Assembly: GCA_013002265.1 (NCBI GenBank)
Contig: JABDKK010000021.1
Coordinates: 1 to 38,888 of the forward strand
Length of the DNA: 38,888 bases
Source of the DNA: Candidatus Nitrosopumilus sp.
GTDB lineage: Archaea > Thermoproteota > Nitrososphaeria > Nitrososphaerales > Nitrosopumilaceae
Direction: 5' to 3'
Notes under the pieces: generated by a model
What the model was told of the DNA's origin: nothing
What the model saw: the letters and a program-made list of their open reading frames with translations, nothing else
Databases searched by the model: none
In this document: one piece after another, positions 8,845-15,795 of the stretch
Position numbering within the stretch: the first letter of the stretch is position 1
How the letters are laid out: each line of letters begins with the position of its first letter
Made by a program: the position numbers and the translations under genes

Positions 8845-8997
8845 ATGGCAAAATATGATGGTCTTTTAGGACAACCAATACTTGAAGTCGAAGAACCTGA
8901 TAAAGAAGGTGGAATTACATTTATCTTCAAAGACAACAGATTTTTGTTCATAAAGGCAGTTGACGGAAAGATTGAGACCGTATCAATTCCAGAATAG
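8845..8997 (+). CDS. microprotein, first of a tandem paralogous pair
   Basis: A 50-residue reading frame from ATG to TAG, read directly from the bases. The core, EEPDKEGGITFIFKDN then a strand and VDGKI, matches the next gene closely (EDPDSDGGITMIFQDN, VDGKL). Two similar short frames in tandem, conserved at the protein level and not the DNA level, argue for real genes. The expected fold is a small beta-hairpin or sheet built from alternating hydrophobic residues around a GGIT turn. There are no cysteines and no membrane helix. The TATA-like box is correctly placed. Function unknown. Confidence 0.65.
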   Translation: MAKYDGLLGQPILEVEEPDKEGGITFIFKDNRFLFIKAVDGKIETVSIPE

Positions 8998-9006
8998 GTG
9001 AAATGC

Positions 9007-9153
9007 ATGGATAAATTTGACGATATTAAAATGGCTGAATTAGTAAAGGTAGAAGATCCTGATTCAGATGGTGGAATTACAATGATCTTTCAAGACAACA
9101 AAACATTGAAAATCAAACTTGTTGATGGAAAACTAGTTTCAGAATTTGTTTAA
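9007..9153 (+). CDS. microprotein, second of a tandem paralogous pair
   Basis: A 48-residue frame, ATG to TAA, starting 9 bp after the stop of its paralogue, so the two are surely cotranscribed. It shares the pattern V-E-D/E-P-D-x-x-GGIT-x-IF-x-DN followed by VDGKL. The ATG at 9003 is an out-of-frame decoy that stops after three codons; the ATG at 9007 opens the conserved frame. The last 4 bp overlap the end of the convergent phosphatase gene. The pair looks like a local gene duplication. Function unknown. Confidence 0.65.
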   Translation: MDKFDDIKMAELVKVEDPDSDGGITMIFQDNKTLKIKLVDGKLVSEFV

Positions 9154-9677
9154 TTTTTTACATGTTTTTCATAATAACTAATAGCTAATTCTTGTACTTC
9201 GGATTGTATAGAACCAGGTCTTTCTTGACGGATTTTCTTTATTGCATCTTGAGCTGAGAGCTTGTGGTATTTGACAAAATAACAAGCTAGAATAGTTCCT
9301 GCTCTTCCCATCCCAGCTGCACAGTGAACCATCACTGAAGAATCATTTGTTATTTGTTGATGAATAAAGTCTACTGCATAATCTATCCTATCTATATCAG
9401 GAGCAGTAAAATCAGGTGTAGGTACATGAAGATACTCTATTGTTTGTGTCCAATGATCAGGAAGTGAATTTTCAGTCATGGTAACAATTGACTTTACTCC
9501 TTGGTTTACAACCCATTGAAATTCATCAAAACTAGTTGGCATTCCAGAACCAGCAAGCTTTTCATCAATTAACCAAGAGAAATTAGTTGGCTTTTTAGTA
9601 ATTTTGCCATGAACCTTTCTCCAAATATTACCTGGCTTGCTCATGACATGAGTAAGCATTACCTGTATTTTTAGCAT
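9150..9677 (-). CDS. dual-specificity protein phosphatase
   Basis: A cysteine-based protein phosphatase of 175 residues. The P-loop is HCAAGMGRAG, with nucleophile C119 and phosphate-binding R125, matching HCxxGxxR. The likely general acid is D89 in PTPDFTAP. It is soluble and probably removes phosphate from Tyr or Ser/Thr, although small archaeal members may act on other phosphoesters. In-frame ATGs at codons 7 and 12 are alternative starts, since the conserved domain begins near residue 30. It follows the cyclase-family gene after 21 bp on the same strand, so the two may be cotranscribed. Confidence 0.9.
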   Translation of the reverse strand: MLKIQVMLTHVMSKPGNIWRKVHGKITKKPTNFSWLIDEKLAGSGMPTSFDEFQWVVNQGVKSIVTMTENSLPDHWTQTIEYLHVPTPDFTAPDIDRIDYAVDFIHQQITNDSSVMVHCAAGMGRAGTILACYFVKYHKLSAQDAIKKIRQERPGSIQSEVQELAISYYEKHVKN

Positions 9678-9698
9678 TACGAAATATTTTCGGGTAAA

Positions 9699-10340
9699 CT
9701 ACGATGCTACAGCTCTTACTGGAGAGCCTGTAGCATCTTTTAGTTTTAATGGTAGAATAGTAAAATTGAATTCATTTCTTGGAATTTTATTCAAGTTTAC
9801 CAAGTTTTCTACAATCAGGATATTATTTTCTGATAAAATTTGATGTGCTGAAAATGATGGGTTATTTCCAAGATCAATGCTGGGTGAATCTATACCAACA
9901 AGATTAATTTTCTTAGATGAGAGATATTTTGATGCAGAAATATCCAAACCCGGATTTTCTGTAAAATAATTTGGTTTTTTTAGATTTTTTTGCCATCCAG
10001 TAAAAAAGAAGATAGAAGAATGATTTGGAATAGTTTTGTTCTTTTTTTCAAATAAAGTAATGTCTGATTTTGTTATTGGAGTATTCTTTGATTTTGGAAC
10101 TTTAATTAAAATTGCATTTCCAAACAATCTATCAATTGAGATTTGGTGTATTTTTAGACCATTTTTTACAAAATGATATGGCGCATCAATGTGTGTTCCT
10201 GTATGTGAACTAAGAAAGAGTAGTTCAAGATTATATCCGTCTTCGTTAATATTGGACCAATCAATGAATTTTGGTTTTGGTGAACCTGGGAAGCTAGGAA
10301 TGGATTCAGAGATGGTTAGTGTAAGATCTACTGGTTTCAC
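9699..10340 (-). CDS. cyclase-family metal hydrolase (kynurenine formamidase-like)
   Basis: This 213-residue protein belongs to the putative cyclase family (PF04199), which includes kynurenine formamidases and other metal-dependent amidohydrolases. It carries the complete metal-binding signature HTGTHIDAPYH (H46, H50, D52, H56) and a later histidine and glutamate (SAHQILSENN, VENLVNL) typical of the active site. It opens with VDLTLTISE, the usual family start. The substrate cannot be inferred; no tryptophan degradation genes are nearby. It is the first gene of a likely two-gene unit with the phosphatase. Confidence 0.88.
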   Translation of the reverse strand: MKPVDLTLTISESIPSFPGSPKPKFIDWSNINEDGYNLELLFLSSHTGTHIDAPYHFVKNGLKIHQISIDRLFGNAILIKVPKSKNTPITKSDITLFEKKNKTIPNHSSIFFFTGWQKNLKKPNYFTENPGLDISASKYLSSKKINLVGIDSPSIDLGNNPSFSAHQILSENNILIVENLVNLNKIPRNEFNFTILPLKLKDATGSPVRAVAS

Positions 10341-10394
10341 ATCAATAGAATGAATTGGTGATTAATCAGTTTTTGAACTATCAAAGGTTAAATA

Positions 10395-10673
10395 GTGATT
10401 CATGAAAATTTTCATGTGCCAACTGCGTATGTTCTATTGAATTCTGATCTAGGATCAGATGAGTCAATAATTAACGAAGTAAAGCAGATTCTTTCTGAAG
10501 AAAAAATAGAATATGAGGTTCAAGGAGTATACGGTGTATACGACATTGTTCTCAAATTATCTTCAGATGATGCTGAAAAGTTACGCTCAATAATTACCAA
10601 CAAAGTCCGAAAAATCAGTAAAGTTCAGTCTACATTGACTATGATGGTAATTGAGGAGCAAGAAAACCTATAG
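10395..10673 (+). CDS. stand-alone Lrp/AsnC ligand-binding (RAM) domain protein
   Basis: This 92-residue protein has the alpha/beta RAM fold of Lrp/AsnC regulators (VPTAYVLLNSDLG, VYGVYDIVLKL, and a C-terminal strand STLTMMVIEE) but no helix-turn-helix. It probably binds a small ligand and modulates DNA-binding Lrp partners or acts as an oligomeric sensor; such short versions are common in thaumarchaea. The start is GTG. I give 10395 (leader candidate GATTAATC upstream), but GTG at 10416 fits a TTAAATA box and the conserved protein start equally well. It ends 6 bp into the convergent aminotransferase gene. Confidence 0.87.
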   Translation: MIHENFHVPTAYVLLNSDLGSDESIINEVKQILSEEKIEYEVQGVYGVYDIVLKLSSDDAEKLRSIITNKVRKISKVQSTLTMMVIEEQENL

Positions 10674-11819
10674 TTTTTTAATCGCATCAATTACCTGAAG
10701 CATTTCAGATTCTGTATTAAAAAAGTGAGGAGAAACCCTTACAATCTTTTTTTCCATTATTTCTCTTTCTGCTAAAATTATATTTTGTTTTTCGAGTCTT
10801 TCTACAATTTCTTCTGAGCTGAATCCATCAATGTTAAAAGAAATAATACTTGTTCTCTCATTTGGATCTTCTGGTCCATACAACTCAACTTTTGGCATTT
10901 TAGATAATTCTTCTCTAAATAAATTTGATAGATGTTTATTTTTTTCACGAATATTTTTCATACCAAATTCTTGAAGATATTTTGCAGATGCTTCTAATCC
11001 AGCAATACCAACATAATTTCTAAAACCTGTTTGGAATTTATCTGGTAATTCTTTGTATGCAAGTTTTTCATTTTCATAGATTATTGCAGATTCTCCTCCA
11101 ATTGTTGTTGGTTCTAGTAATTCACTTGAACTTCTACTACAATAAAATAATCCAGTTCCCATTGGACCACAAAGCCATTTTGAGCCATTAAAAGACATAA
11201 AATTACACTTTATCTTTGATACATCCACTTCATCTATGCAACCAATAGTTTGGGCACTATCAATAAAAAAAGGAATTTTATCTTCTAGTAATTTTCCTAC
11301 TTTAGCTACAGGCAATATTGAGCCAGTATTGTACAATGCATGACTGAGGGCGACTAGTTTTGTATCTTTATCAATTTTTGATTCTAGTTGATCTAATTGA
11401 AAAAACCCGTTGTTATCTATAGGTAGATTTCTTATTGTAGTTTTTTCTTTTAGTTTTAACCAAGGATAAAGATTAGCGTGATGTTCATGTGTCATTCCAC
11501 GAATAATCATGTTAGAGTTTTTTTCAAAAGTTAGTCCATTTGCTACAATATTGATTCCATCAGAGGTACTTTGAGTAAGAACAATTTCATCAGGTTGACA
11601 AGAAATGATTTTTGAAATAATTTTTCTAACATTTCGTAGTTTTTCTTCTACAAATGTTGCTGAATCCTTTGAATCTGGACCAATGGAATTGTATGTAATA
11701 AGAAAATCATCCATTGCCTGAATGCTTTGATTAGGCATAAGAGAAACTGAGGCATTGTTTAGATAGATTTTTTCTGATTTGGGAAAATCATCTGAAATAT
11801 CTTTTGAAACTAAATTCAT
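10668..11819 (-). CDS. class V aminotransferase, cysteine desulfurase-like
   Basis: A 383-residue fold-type I PLP enzyme of the SufS/NifS/isopenicillin-N epimerase branch. The Schiff-base lysine is K214 in FNGSKWLCGPMGTG, and the PLP-contacting HEHHANLYPW and FFIDSAQ (D187, Q190) are present. The C-terminal part (about 345-375) reads AEREIMEKKIVRVSPHFFN and lacks the mobile-loop catalytic cysteine that defines cysteine desulfurases. It is therefore more likely an epimerase, lyase or transaminase, or a desulfurase using other chemistry. Its start lies only 23 bp from the divergent RecA-like gene. Confidence 0.85.
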   Translation of the reverse strand: MNLVSKDISDDFPKSEKIYLNNASVSLMPNQSIQAMDDFLITYNSIGPDSKDSATFVEEKLRNVRKIISKIISCQPDEIVLTQSTSDGINIVANGLTFEKNSNMIIRGMTHEHHANLYPWLKLKEKTTIRNLPIDNNGFFQLDQLESKIDKDTKLVALSHALYNTGSILPVAKVGKLLEDKIPFFIDSAQTIGCIDEVDVSKIKCNFMSFNGSKWLCGPMGTGLFYCSRSSSELLEPTTIGGESAIIYENEKLAYKELPDKFQTGFRNYVGIAGLEASAKYLQEFGMKNIREKNKHLSNLFREELSKMPKVELYGPEDPNERTSIISFNIDGFSSEEIVERLEKQNIILAEREIMEKKIVRVSPHFFNTESEMLQVIDAIKKL

Positions 11820-11842
11820 TATTATATCTGTAAAATGCTAAA

Positions 11843-12466
11843 ATGGTGTTGGATAAAAGTCCTGAGCAAATTTTAGATAATAATTTAGTTCATTTAAAAA
11901 ATGAATTTCAAAGTCACATTCCTAGCATAGTTATGTGTTCAGAACCATTTCATAAGACAGAATTTCTAAGCAGATTAATTAATTCAGTTACAATTCCAAT
12001 AATTTTTGTAGATATGGATTTACTTTACACAGGATATGTCGAATCCCAAATGATTCCTAAAAAAGAAAATGTAATATTTTTTCATCCAGATAAAACAAAT
12101 TGGAAAGAAAAATTATCAGATATAATATCTACTATATCAGAAGAAAATTATCTAGTCATTATTGATTCATTTAATGGAGTTTACAACATGTTTGATGATC
12201 TTGAATCAGCAAGATTCATCAATTCTTGTATAATGTTGCTCTCATCAATTTCTAGACAAGTAAATTCAACAGTTGTGGTTGCTGCACTTGCAAGAAAGAA
12301 AGAGAGTGGTGAATGGGTAGTATCTCCAGGTGGCAAGCACATCATAAAGTCAGGAAAAACAGGTGTCTATTTTTTAAAAAAATCAAAGGACGATCTTAGA
12401 ATCAGTATTTTAGAGAAGAACGATATGTTTTCAAAATCGTTTAAGATTGAAAGAAAAAAAGACTGA
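11843..12466 (+). CDS. RecA-superfamily protein with degenerate Walker A
   Basis: A 207-residue protein with the RecA/RadA-paralogue layout. The P-loop position reads CSEPFHKT (32-39), so the two glycines of GxxxxGKT are lost while K38 and T39 remain. A Walker B-like strand follows (YLVIIDS, D108), then a strand-helix section ending STVVVAALARKKESGEW, which resembles RadB/Rad55-like proteins. The C-terminus is basic (KIERKKD). The lost glycines suggest weak or absent ATPase activity. Possible roles are a recombinase accessory or a KaiC-like regulator. The assignment rests on fold-level resemblance only. Confidence 0.65.
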   Translation: MVLDKSPEQILDNNLVHLKNEFQSHIPSIVMCSEPFHKTEFLSRLINSVTIPIIFVDMDLLYTGYVESQMIPKKENVIFFHPDKTNWKEKLSDIISTISEENYLVIIDSFNGVYNMFDDLESARFINSCIMLLSSISRQVNSTVVVAALARKKESGEWVVSPGGKHIIKSGKTGVYFLKKSKDDLRISILEKNDMFSKSFKIERKKD

Positions 12467-12485
12467 TTTTTAGCGATCAGAATTC

Positions 12486-12519
12486 AAACGCCGTTATAAA
12501 ATTTTAAACGCCGTTATAA
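12486..12519 (+). repeat. two direct repeats of a palindrome-containing 14-mer (putative operator pair)
   Basis: AAACGCCGTTATAA occurs at 12486-12499 and again at 12506-12519, 20 bp apart start to start, about two helical turns. Each copy contains AACG-C-CGTT, an inverted repeat with a one-base centre. The array lies 54-87 bp upstream of the ferredoxin ATG and behind its TATA-like box. It fits a regulator binding two sites on one face of the helix. Confidence 0.6.
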
Positions 12520-12538
12520 CACCATAATTTTAGGCAAA

Positions 12539-12547
12539 TTATATTAA
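12539..12547 (+). promoter_or_regulatory. TATA-like box for the ferredoxin gene
   Basis: TTATATTAA lies 26-34 bp upstream of the ATG at 12573, implying a leaderless or very short-leader transcript from this promoter. Confidence 0.5.
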
Positions 12548-12572
12548 GAGCAAATCAAGAATTAATTTTGTT

Positions 12573-12872
12573 ATGCCAGTAGGAATTATTCCAGACATCG
12601 GTGAACAAATGTGTATCGGATGTGCACTATGTGTAGAAATCTGTACAACATTAGGACCAGATGTACTTAGAGTAAAACCAGTTGAAGGCTGGAAGAGAGG
12701 TAAAGCATTTGTTTTCTACCCAGAAAGATGTATTTCTGATGGTGCATGCATCGGTGTATGCCCAACAAAAGCAATCTTTTGGATGAGACCAATGGACTTT
12801 ACTGTTGGACAACCAGTTCCACTCTACAAAAACTCAGTCTTCGTCAAAGGTTGGACTGAATTAATCGATTAG
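12573..12872 (+). CDS. 7Fe/8Fe-type dicluster ferredoxin
   Basis: A 99-residue soluble electron carrier. Motif I is intact: C14, C17, C20, C24 (CIGCALCVEIC). Motif II reads C53-x2-D56-x2-C59-x3-C63-P, so an aspartate stands where the second cysteine is expected. In dicluster ferredoxins C14/C17/C20/C63 hold one [4Fe-4S] cluster; C53/D56/C59/C24 would hold a [3Fe-4S] cluster or an Asp-ligated [4Fe-4S] cluster, as known from Sulfolobus and Pyrococcus ferredoxins. A 28-residue insertion separates the motifs and a 35-residue tail follows. The promoter region carries two operator-like repeats. Confidence 0.92.
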   Translation: MPVGIIPDIGEQMCIGCALCVEICTTLGPDVLRVKPVEGWKRGKAFVFYPERCISDGACIGVCPTKAIFWMRPMDFTVGQPVPLYKNSVFVKGWTELID

Positions 12873-12885
12873 ATTAGTTCAATCA

Positions 12886-12909
12886 TCTTTAATTTCTTTT
12901 TCTTATTTT
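12886..12909 (+). terminator. T-rich tract after the ferredoxin gene
   Basis: The 41-bp gap between the ferredoxin stop and the convergent copper protein contains several T runs on the plus strand (TCTTT, TTTC, TTTTTC, TTTT). Archaeal polymerase termination typically uses such T-tracts without a hairpin. Confidence 0.35.
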
Positions 12910-12913
12910 AAAT

Positions 12914-13921
12914 TTAAACAGGACCAGATGATGTTTCTGTAATTTTTGGTTTCTTCTTTAACCACAATAATGCAGCAATAAACATAATTCCCGGAACAAG
13001 GATGATGATTAACATTAATTCATAATATGTTGTAAGTCTTTGAGCAGGTTTTATGTGATATATTTCATGAGAAGTTTTTTCTGGATTATCATAAACTGCG
13101 GCAGTAAAATCAACTGATCTTTGTTCTTTACTTTCTACTTTTCCAAATACAGTAACACTTTCTTCGGCAAATATAGAAGGTGAATGAATTCCTTCAATTC
13201 TAATAATAATTGAACCCGAATCACTAAAAACAAAATTTCTATAATCACCACCAATTTGACTTATTCCTTCATCACGAAAAATTTCTTTTCCATTTTGAAA
13301 TATTACAAAATTATATTTCATTTCAGCAAGATTTGAATTTGTTTGTGGATCATAGAATTGATAGACAAATTGGATTTTTTCATGAGTTTTAATAACTGGA
13401 GGATCCCATGTCAAATTTACTTCTATATCTAAATCATGTGTATATTGCAATAATGGAAAATTTAATCTTGCACCAGTTGCATCGTGCGGATAATCAGGGA
13501 TTTGTTTTTCAACAATTAAAATTCCATCCATCCAAGGATGAATTGTACAATAATAAGAAAAAGAACCGGATTCTTCAAATTTGTAAGACCAAGATTCGCC
13601 AGGCATAATTCTATCACTGTCAAAATTACCATCAGGAGTTCCAAAATTATCACTCATCCAACCAAATCTTCCAGAACCTTCACCACTAGTTACAGTATGA
13701 GATTCTATATCATCATTATACCAGGTAATTGTATCACCAACTTTTAGAAACATTTGAGGAGGATCATACCAAACTTCTGCAGGAGTATTCAATTCTGGAT
13801 TATAGGCTCCAAATGGAATATCAATGATGTATTCCTCAGCATCAACAAATGGTATTATGCCTAAAATGAGTAATAATGGAATTAAAAACAAGAACTGCAC
13901 GAATATTTTACAAAAAATCAA
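12914..13921 (-). CDS. membrane-anchored plastocyanin-like blue copper protein
   Basis: A 335-residue exported cupredoxin. An N-terminal signal helix (about residues 4-27, ending VDAEE) precedes a type 1 copper domain at about 30-138. The ligands are all visible: H75 (SHTVTSG), C125 and H128 in YYCTIHPWM, and M131. A second beta-rich domain (about 160-280) follows, then a C-terminal membrane helix (about 303-322) with a lysine tail inside. Such anchored cupredoxins are abundant in ammonia-oxidising archaea, where they are thought to carry electrons outside the membrane. The exact partner, such as the terminal oxidase or the ammonia oxidation pathway, is inferred. Confidence 0.9.
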   Translation of the reverse strand: MIFCKIFVQFLFLIPLLLILGIIPFVDAEEYIIDIPFGAYNPELNTPAEVWYDPPQMFLKVGDTITWYNDDIESHTVTSGEGSGRFGWMSDNFGTPDGNFDSDRIMPGESWSYKFEESGSFSYYCTIHPWMDGILIVEKQIPDYPHDATGARLNFPLLQYTHDLDIEVNLTWDPPVIKTHEKIQFVYQFYDPQTNSNLAEMKYNFVIFQNGKEIFRDEGISQIGGDYRNFVFSDSGSIIIRIEGIHSPSIFAEESVTVFGKVESKEQRSVDFTAAVYDNPEKTSHEIYHIKPAQRLTTYYELMLIIILVPGIMFIAALLWLKKKPKITETSSGPV

Positions 13922-14015
13922 TAATTAAATGATTATTACTAAATTCAATAGTGACAAGTAATTATCAGACTAAAGAATTAGTCATAGTATTTAGTAAAGA
14001 TTAGAAGCTTTGATA

Positions 14016-14027
14016 TTAATATAAAAA
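14016..14027 (+). promoter_or_regulatory. TATA-like box for the nucleotide cyclase gene
   Basis: TTAATATAAAAA lies 17-28 bp before the TTG start at 14044, consistent with a leaderless message beginning at or near the TTG codon. Confidence 0.4.
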
Positions 14028-14043
14028 TCAATTATGAAATACA

Positions 14044-15795
14044 TTGTCGATCTCATTAAATCTTGATAAAAAACTGATTTTCTTGGTAATGATAGTATCA
14101 GTAATTGCACTATCAATTATTGGCTATCTAAGTTTCAATTATGCTGATCAAATTTTGAAAGAAAGAGCTGGTGATCAACTAATTGGAGAGTCTACAGTTC
14201 GTGGAGAGACTCTTAGATTACTTTTTGAATCTAGGATGGAACAGAATAGTATTCTAGCAAATGATCCAATGATTCAATTGTTGATCTCAGAGATGAATGG
14301 TATTTCTGAAGATAAATTAAAAGAAACCATAGAAGACAATCGTAGAGACTTTTTAATTCAAGTTCAAGCATTTCAGGAATTAGTTGGATTTTCTATAGGA
14401 TTTGAGGATGTAAAAATAATTGGTTTGAATGGTAAAGTTTACTTTTCACTTGAAAGAATAACAGATGAAGAATATTTGGAAGATCCGTTATTCCAAAAGG
14501 GATTAAAAAAATCATTCATAGAGTTTGAACCAATAGAGTCTGGTAAAAAAATGATAGTGGTATCACCTGTTTTTGCTAAAGATAGTAAAATTGGAGATAA
14601 GGCAATTGGAGTAATAATATCTAAGATGAGAACTACAACAATTGATAATATTTTAATCAATAGAAGTGGATTAGGAGAAACCGGTGAAGTGTACATTGTA
14701 AGTAATGATTTGTTAATGTTATCTGAATCTAGATTCATTGATGATGCCATTTTTCATCAAAAAGTGGATACCCTAGGCGTTCAAAAATGTCTTAATGAAG
14801 GAGAAGATCATGTGGGATTTTATTTAGATTATAGAGATATTCCAATTTATGGTTCAACTTATTGTGCGAATGATTTAGGAATAGTTTTGCTTGTAGAAAT
14901 TGACCAGGCAGAGATTGAAAAACCAATAGACATACTTCAAGATAGAATATTCCAGACAGGAATTGTGATTACATTAGGAATGGGCATGGTTGCTTTTATT
15001 ATATCAAAATCACTATCAAGACCTATAATCAAATTGAAAAATGCTGCAAATAAAATTGCAAGTGGAGATTTTGGTGTTAGAACCAACATAAAGACAAGAG
15101 ATGAGATAGGAGAACTCTCTTTTGCATTTGACTCTATGGCAGAAAAGCTTCAAGAATCATTATTTGAAATCAAAGAGAAAGAAGACGTGATTAAGCAGCA
15201 AGAAGATATTTTGTTACAATTCTCAGACCAGAGTGAAAAATACTGTGTTGGAATGATTGATATAATGGATTCAACTAAGATATGCTCAAATCTTTCAGAT
15301 TCAGAAACAAGTGAATTTTATAATATTTTTATCAATTCTATTGCTGCAATTATTAACAAATTTGGAGGAATTGTTGTAAAAAACATTGGCGATGCTTTGT
15401 TATTTTATTTCTCACTTGAGAACAGTAATGAAAAAGACACTTTGAAAAGTTGTTTAGATTGTTGCTTAGCCTTAAGTGAGGCACATGATGGAATTGTAAA
15501 AAAACTAGAAAAACTTAAACTTCCAACATTAAACTATAGAATTAGTGCTACATATGGAATTGTGCGAATTGCAAGAGCGTCAACTTCATCTGTAAATGAC
15601 ATTTTTGGAACTACAGTAAACAAATGTGCAAAAATGAATCGAAGTTCTCCCCCAAATGGAGTAATAATTGGAGAGAATTTCTATGAAGCTGTGAAAGATT
15701 TTGATGAATATGTGTTCAAGAAAATCGAGAATAAAGTTGTATCAACAGAGGAAGTATATGTTGGATATTCTGTTGAAAGAAATCATTGTGAATGA
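14044..15795 (+). CDS. membrane sensor adenylate/guanylate cyclase (CACHE-HAMP-class III cyclase)
   Basis: A 583-residue signalling receptor. TM1 (about 10-31) and TM2 (about 300-322) flank an outside sensor region of about 265 residues resembling a dCACHE module. A HAMP domain (about 323-378, including SRPIIKLKNAANKIASGDF) leads into a class III cyclase domain (about 400-575). The two metal-binding aspartates are visible in GMIDIMDST and KNIGDALLF, and FGTTVNKCAKM matches the family G-x-x-VN segment. It should turn ATP or GTP into a cyclic nucleotide in response to an external signal. The start is TTG. It overlaps the convergent J-domain gene by 13 bp. Confidence 0.88.
   Translation: MSISLNLDKKLIFLVMIVSVIALSIIGYLSFNYADQILKERAGDQLIGESTVRGETLRLLFESRMEQNSILANDPMIQLLISEMNGISEDKLKETIEDNRRDFLIQVQAFQELVGFSIGFEDVKIIGLNGKVYFSLERITDEEYLEDPLFQKGLKKSFIEFEPIESGKKMIVVSPVFAKDSKIGDKAIGVIISKMRTTTIDNILINRSGLGETGEVYIVSNDLLMLSESRFIDDAIFHQKVDTLGVQKCLNEGEDHVGFYLDYRDIPIYGSTYCANDLGIVLLVEIDQAEIEKPIDILQDRIFQTGIVITLGMGMVAFIISKSLSRPIIKLKNAANKIASGDFGVRTNIKTRDEIGELSFAFDSMAEKLQESLFEIKEKEDVIKQQEDILLQFSDQSEKYCVGMIDIMDSTKICSNLSDSETSEFYNIFINSIAAIINKFGGIVVKNIGDALLFYFSLENSNEKDTLKSCLDCCLALSEAHDGIVKKLEKLKLPTLNYRISATYGIVRIARASTSSVNDIFGTTVNKCAKMNRSSPPNGVIIGENFYEAVKDFDEYVFKKIENKVVSTEEVYVGYSVERNHCE

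Noticed and set aside
10668..11819. Annotation as a true cysteine desulfurase (SufS/NifS)
   Set aside because: The mobile-loop catalytic cysteine is absent in the C-terminal region, so only the class V aminotransferase family is claimed.
13408..13747. Two plus-strand frames antisense to the blue copper protein
   Set aside because: They overlap the copper-binding domain on the other strand, which carries all four ligands. They look like low-complexity shadows.
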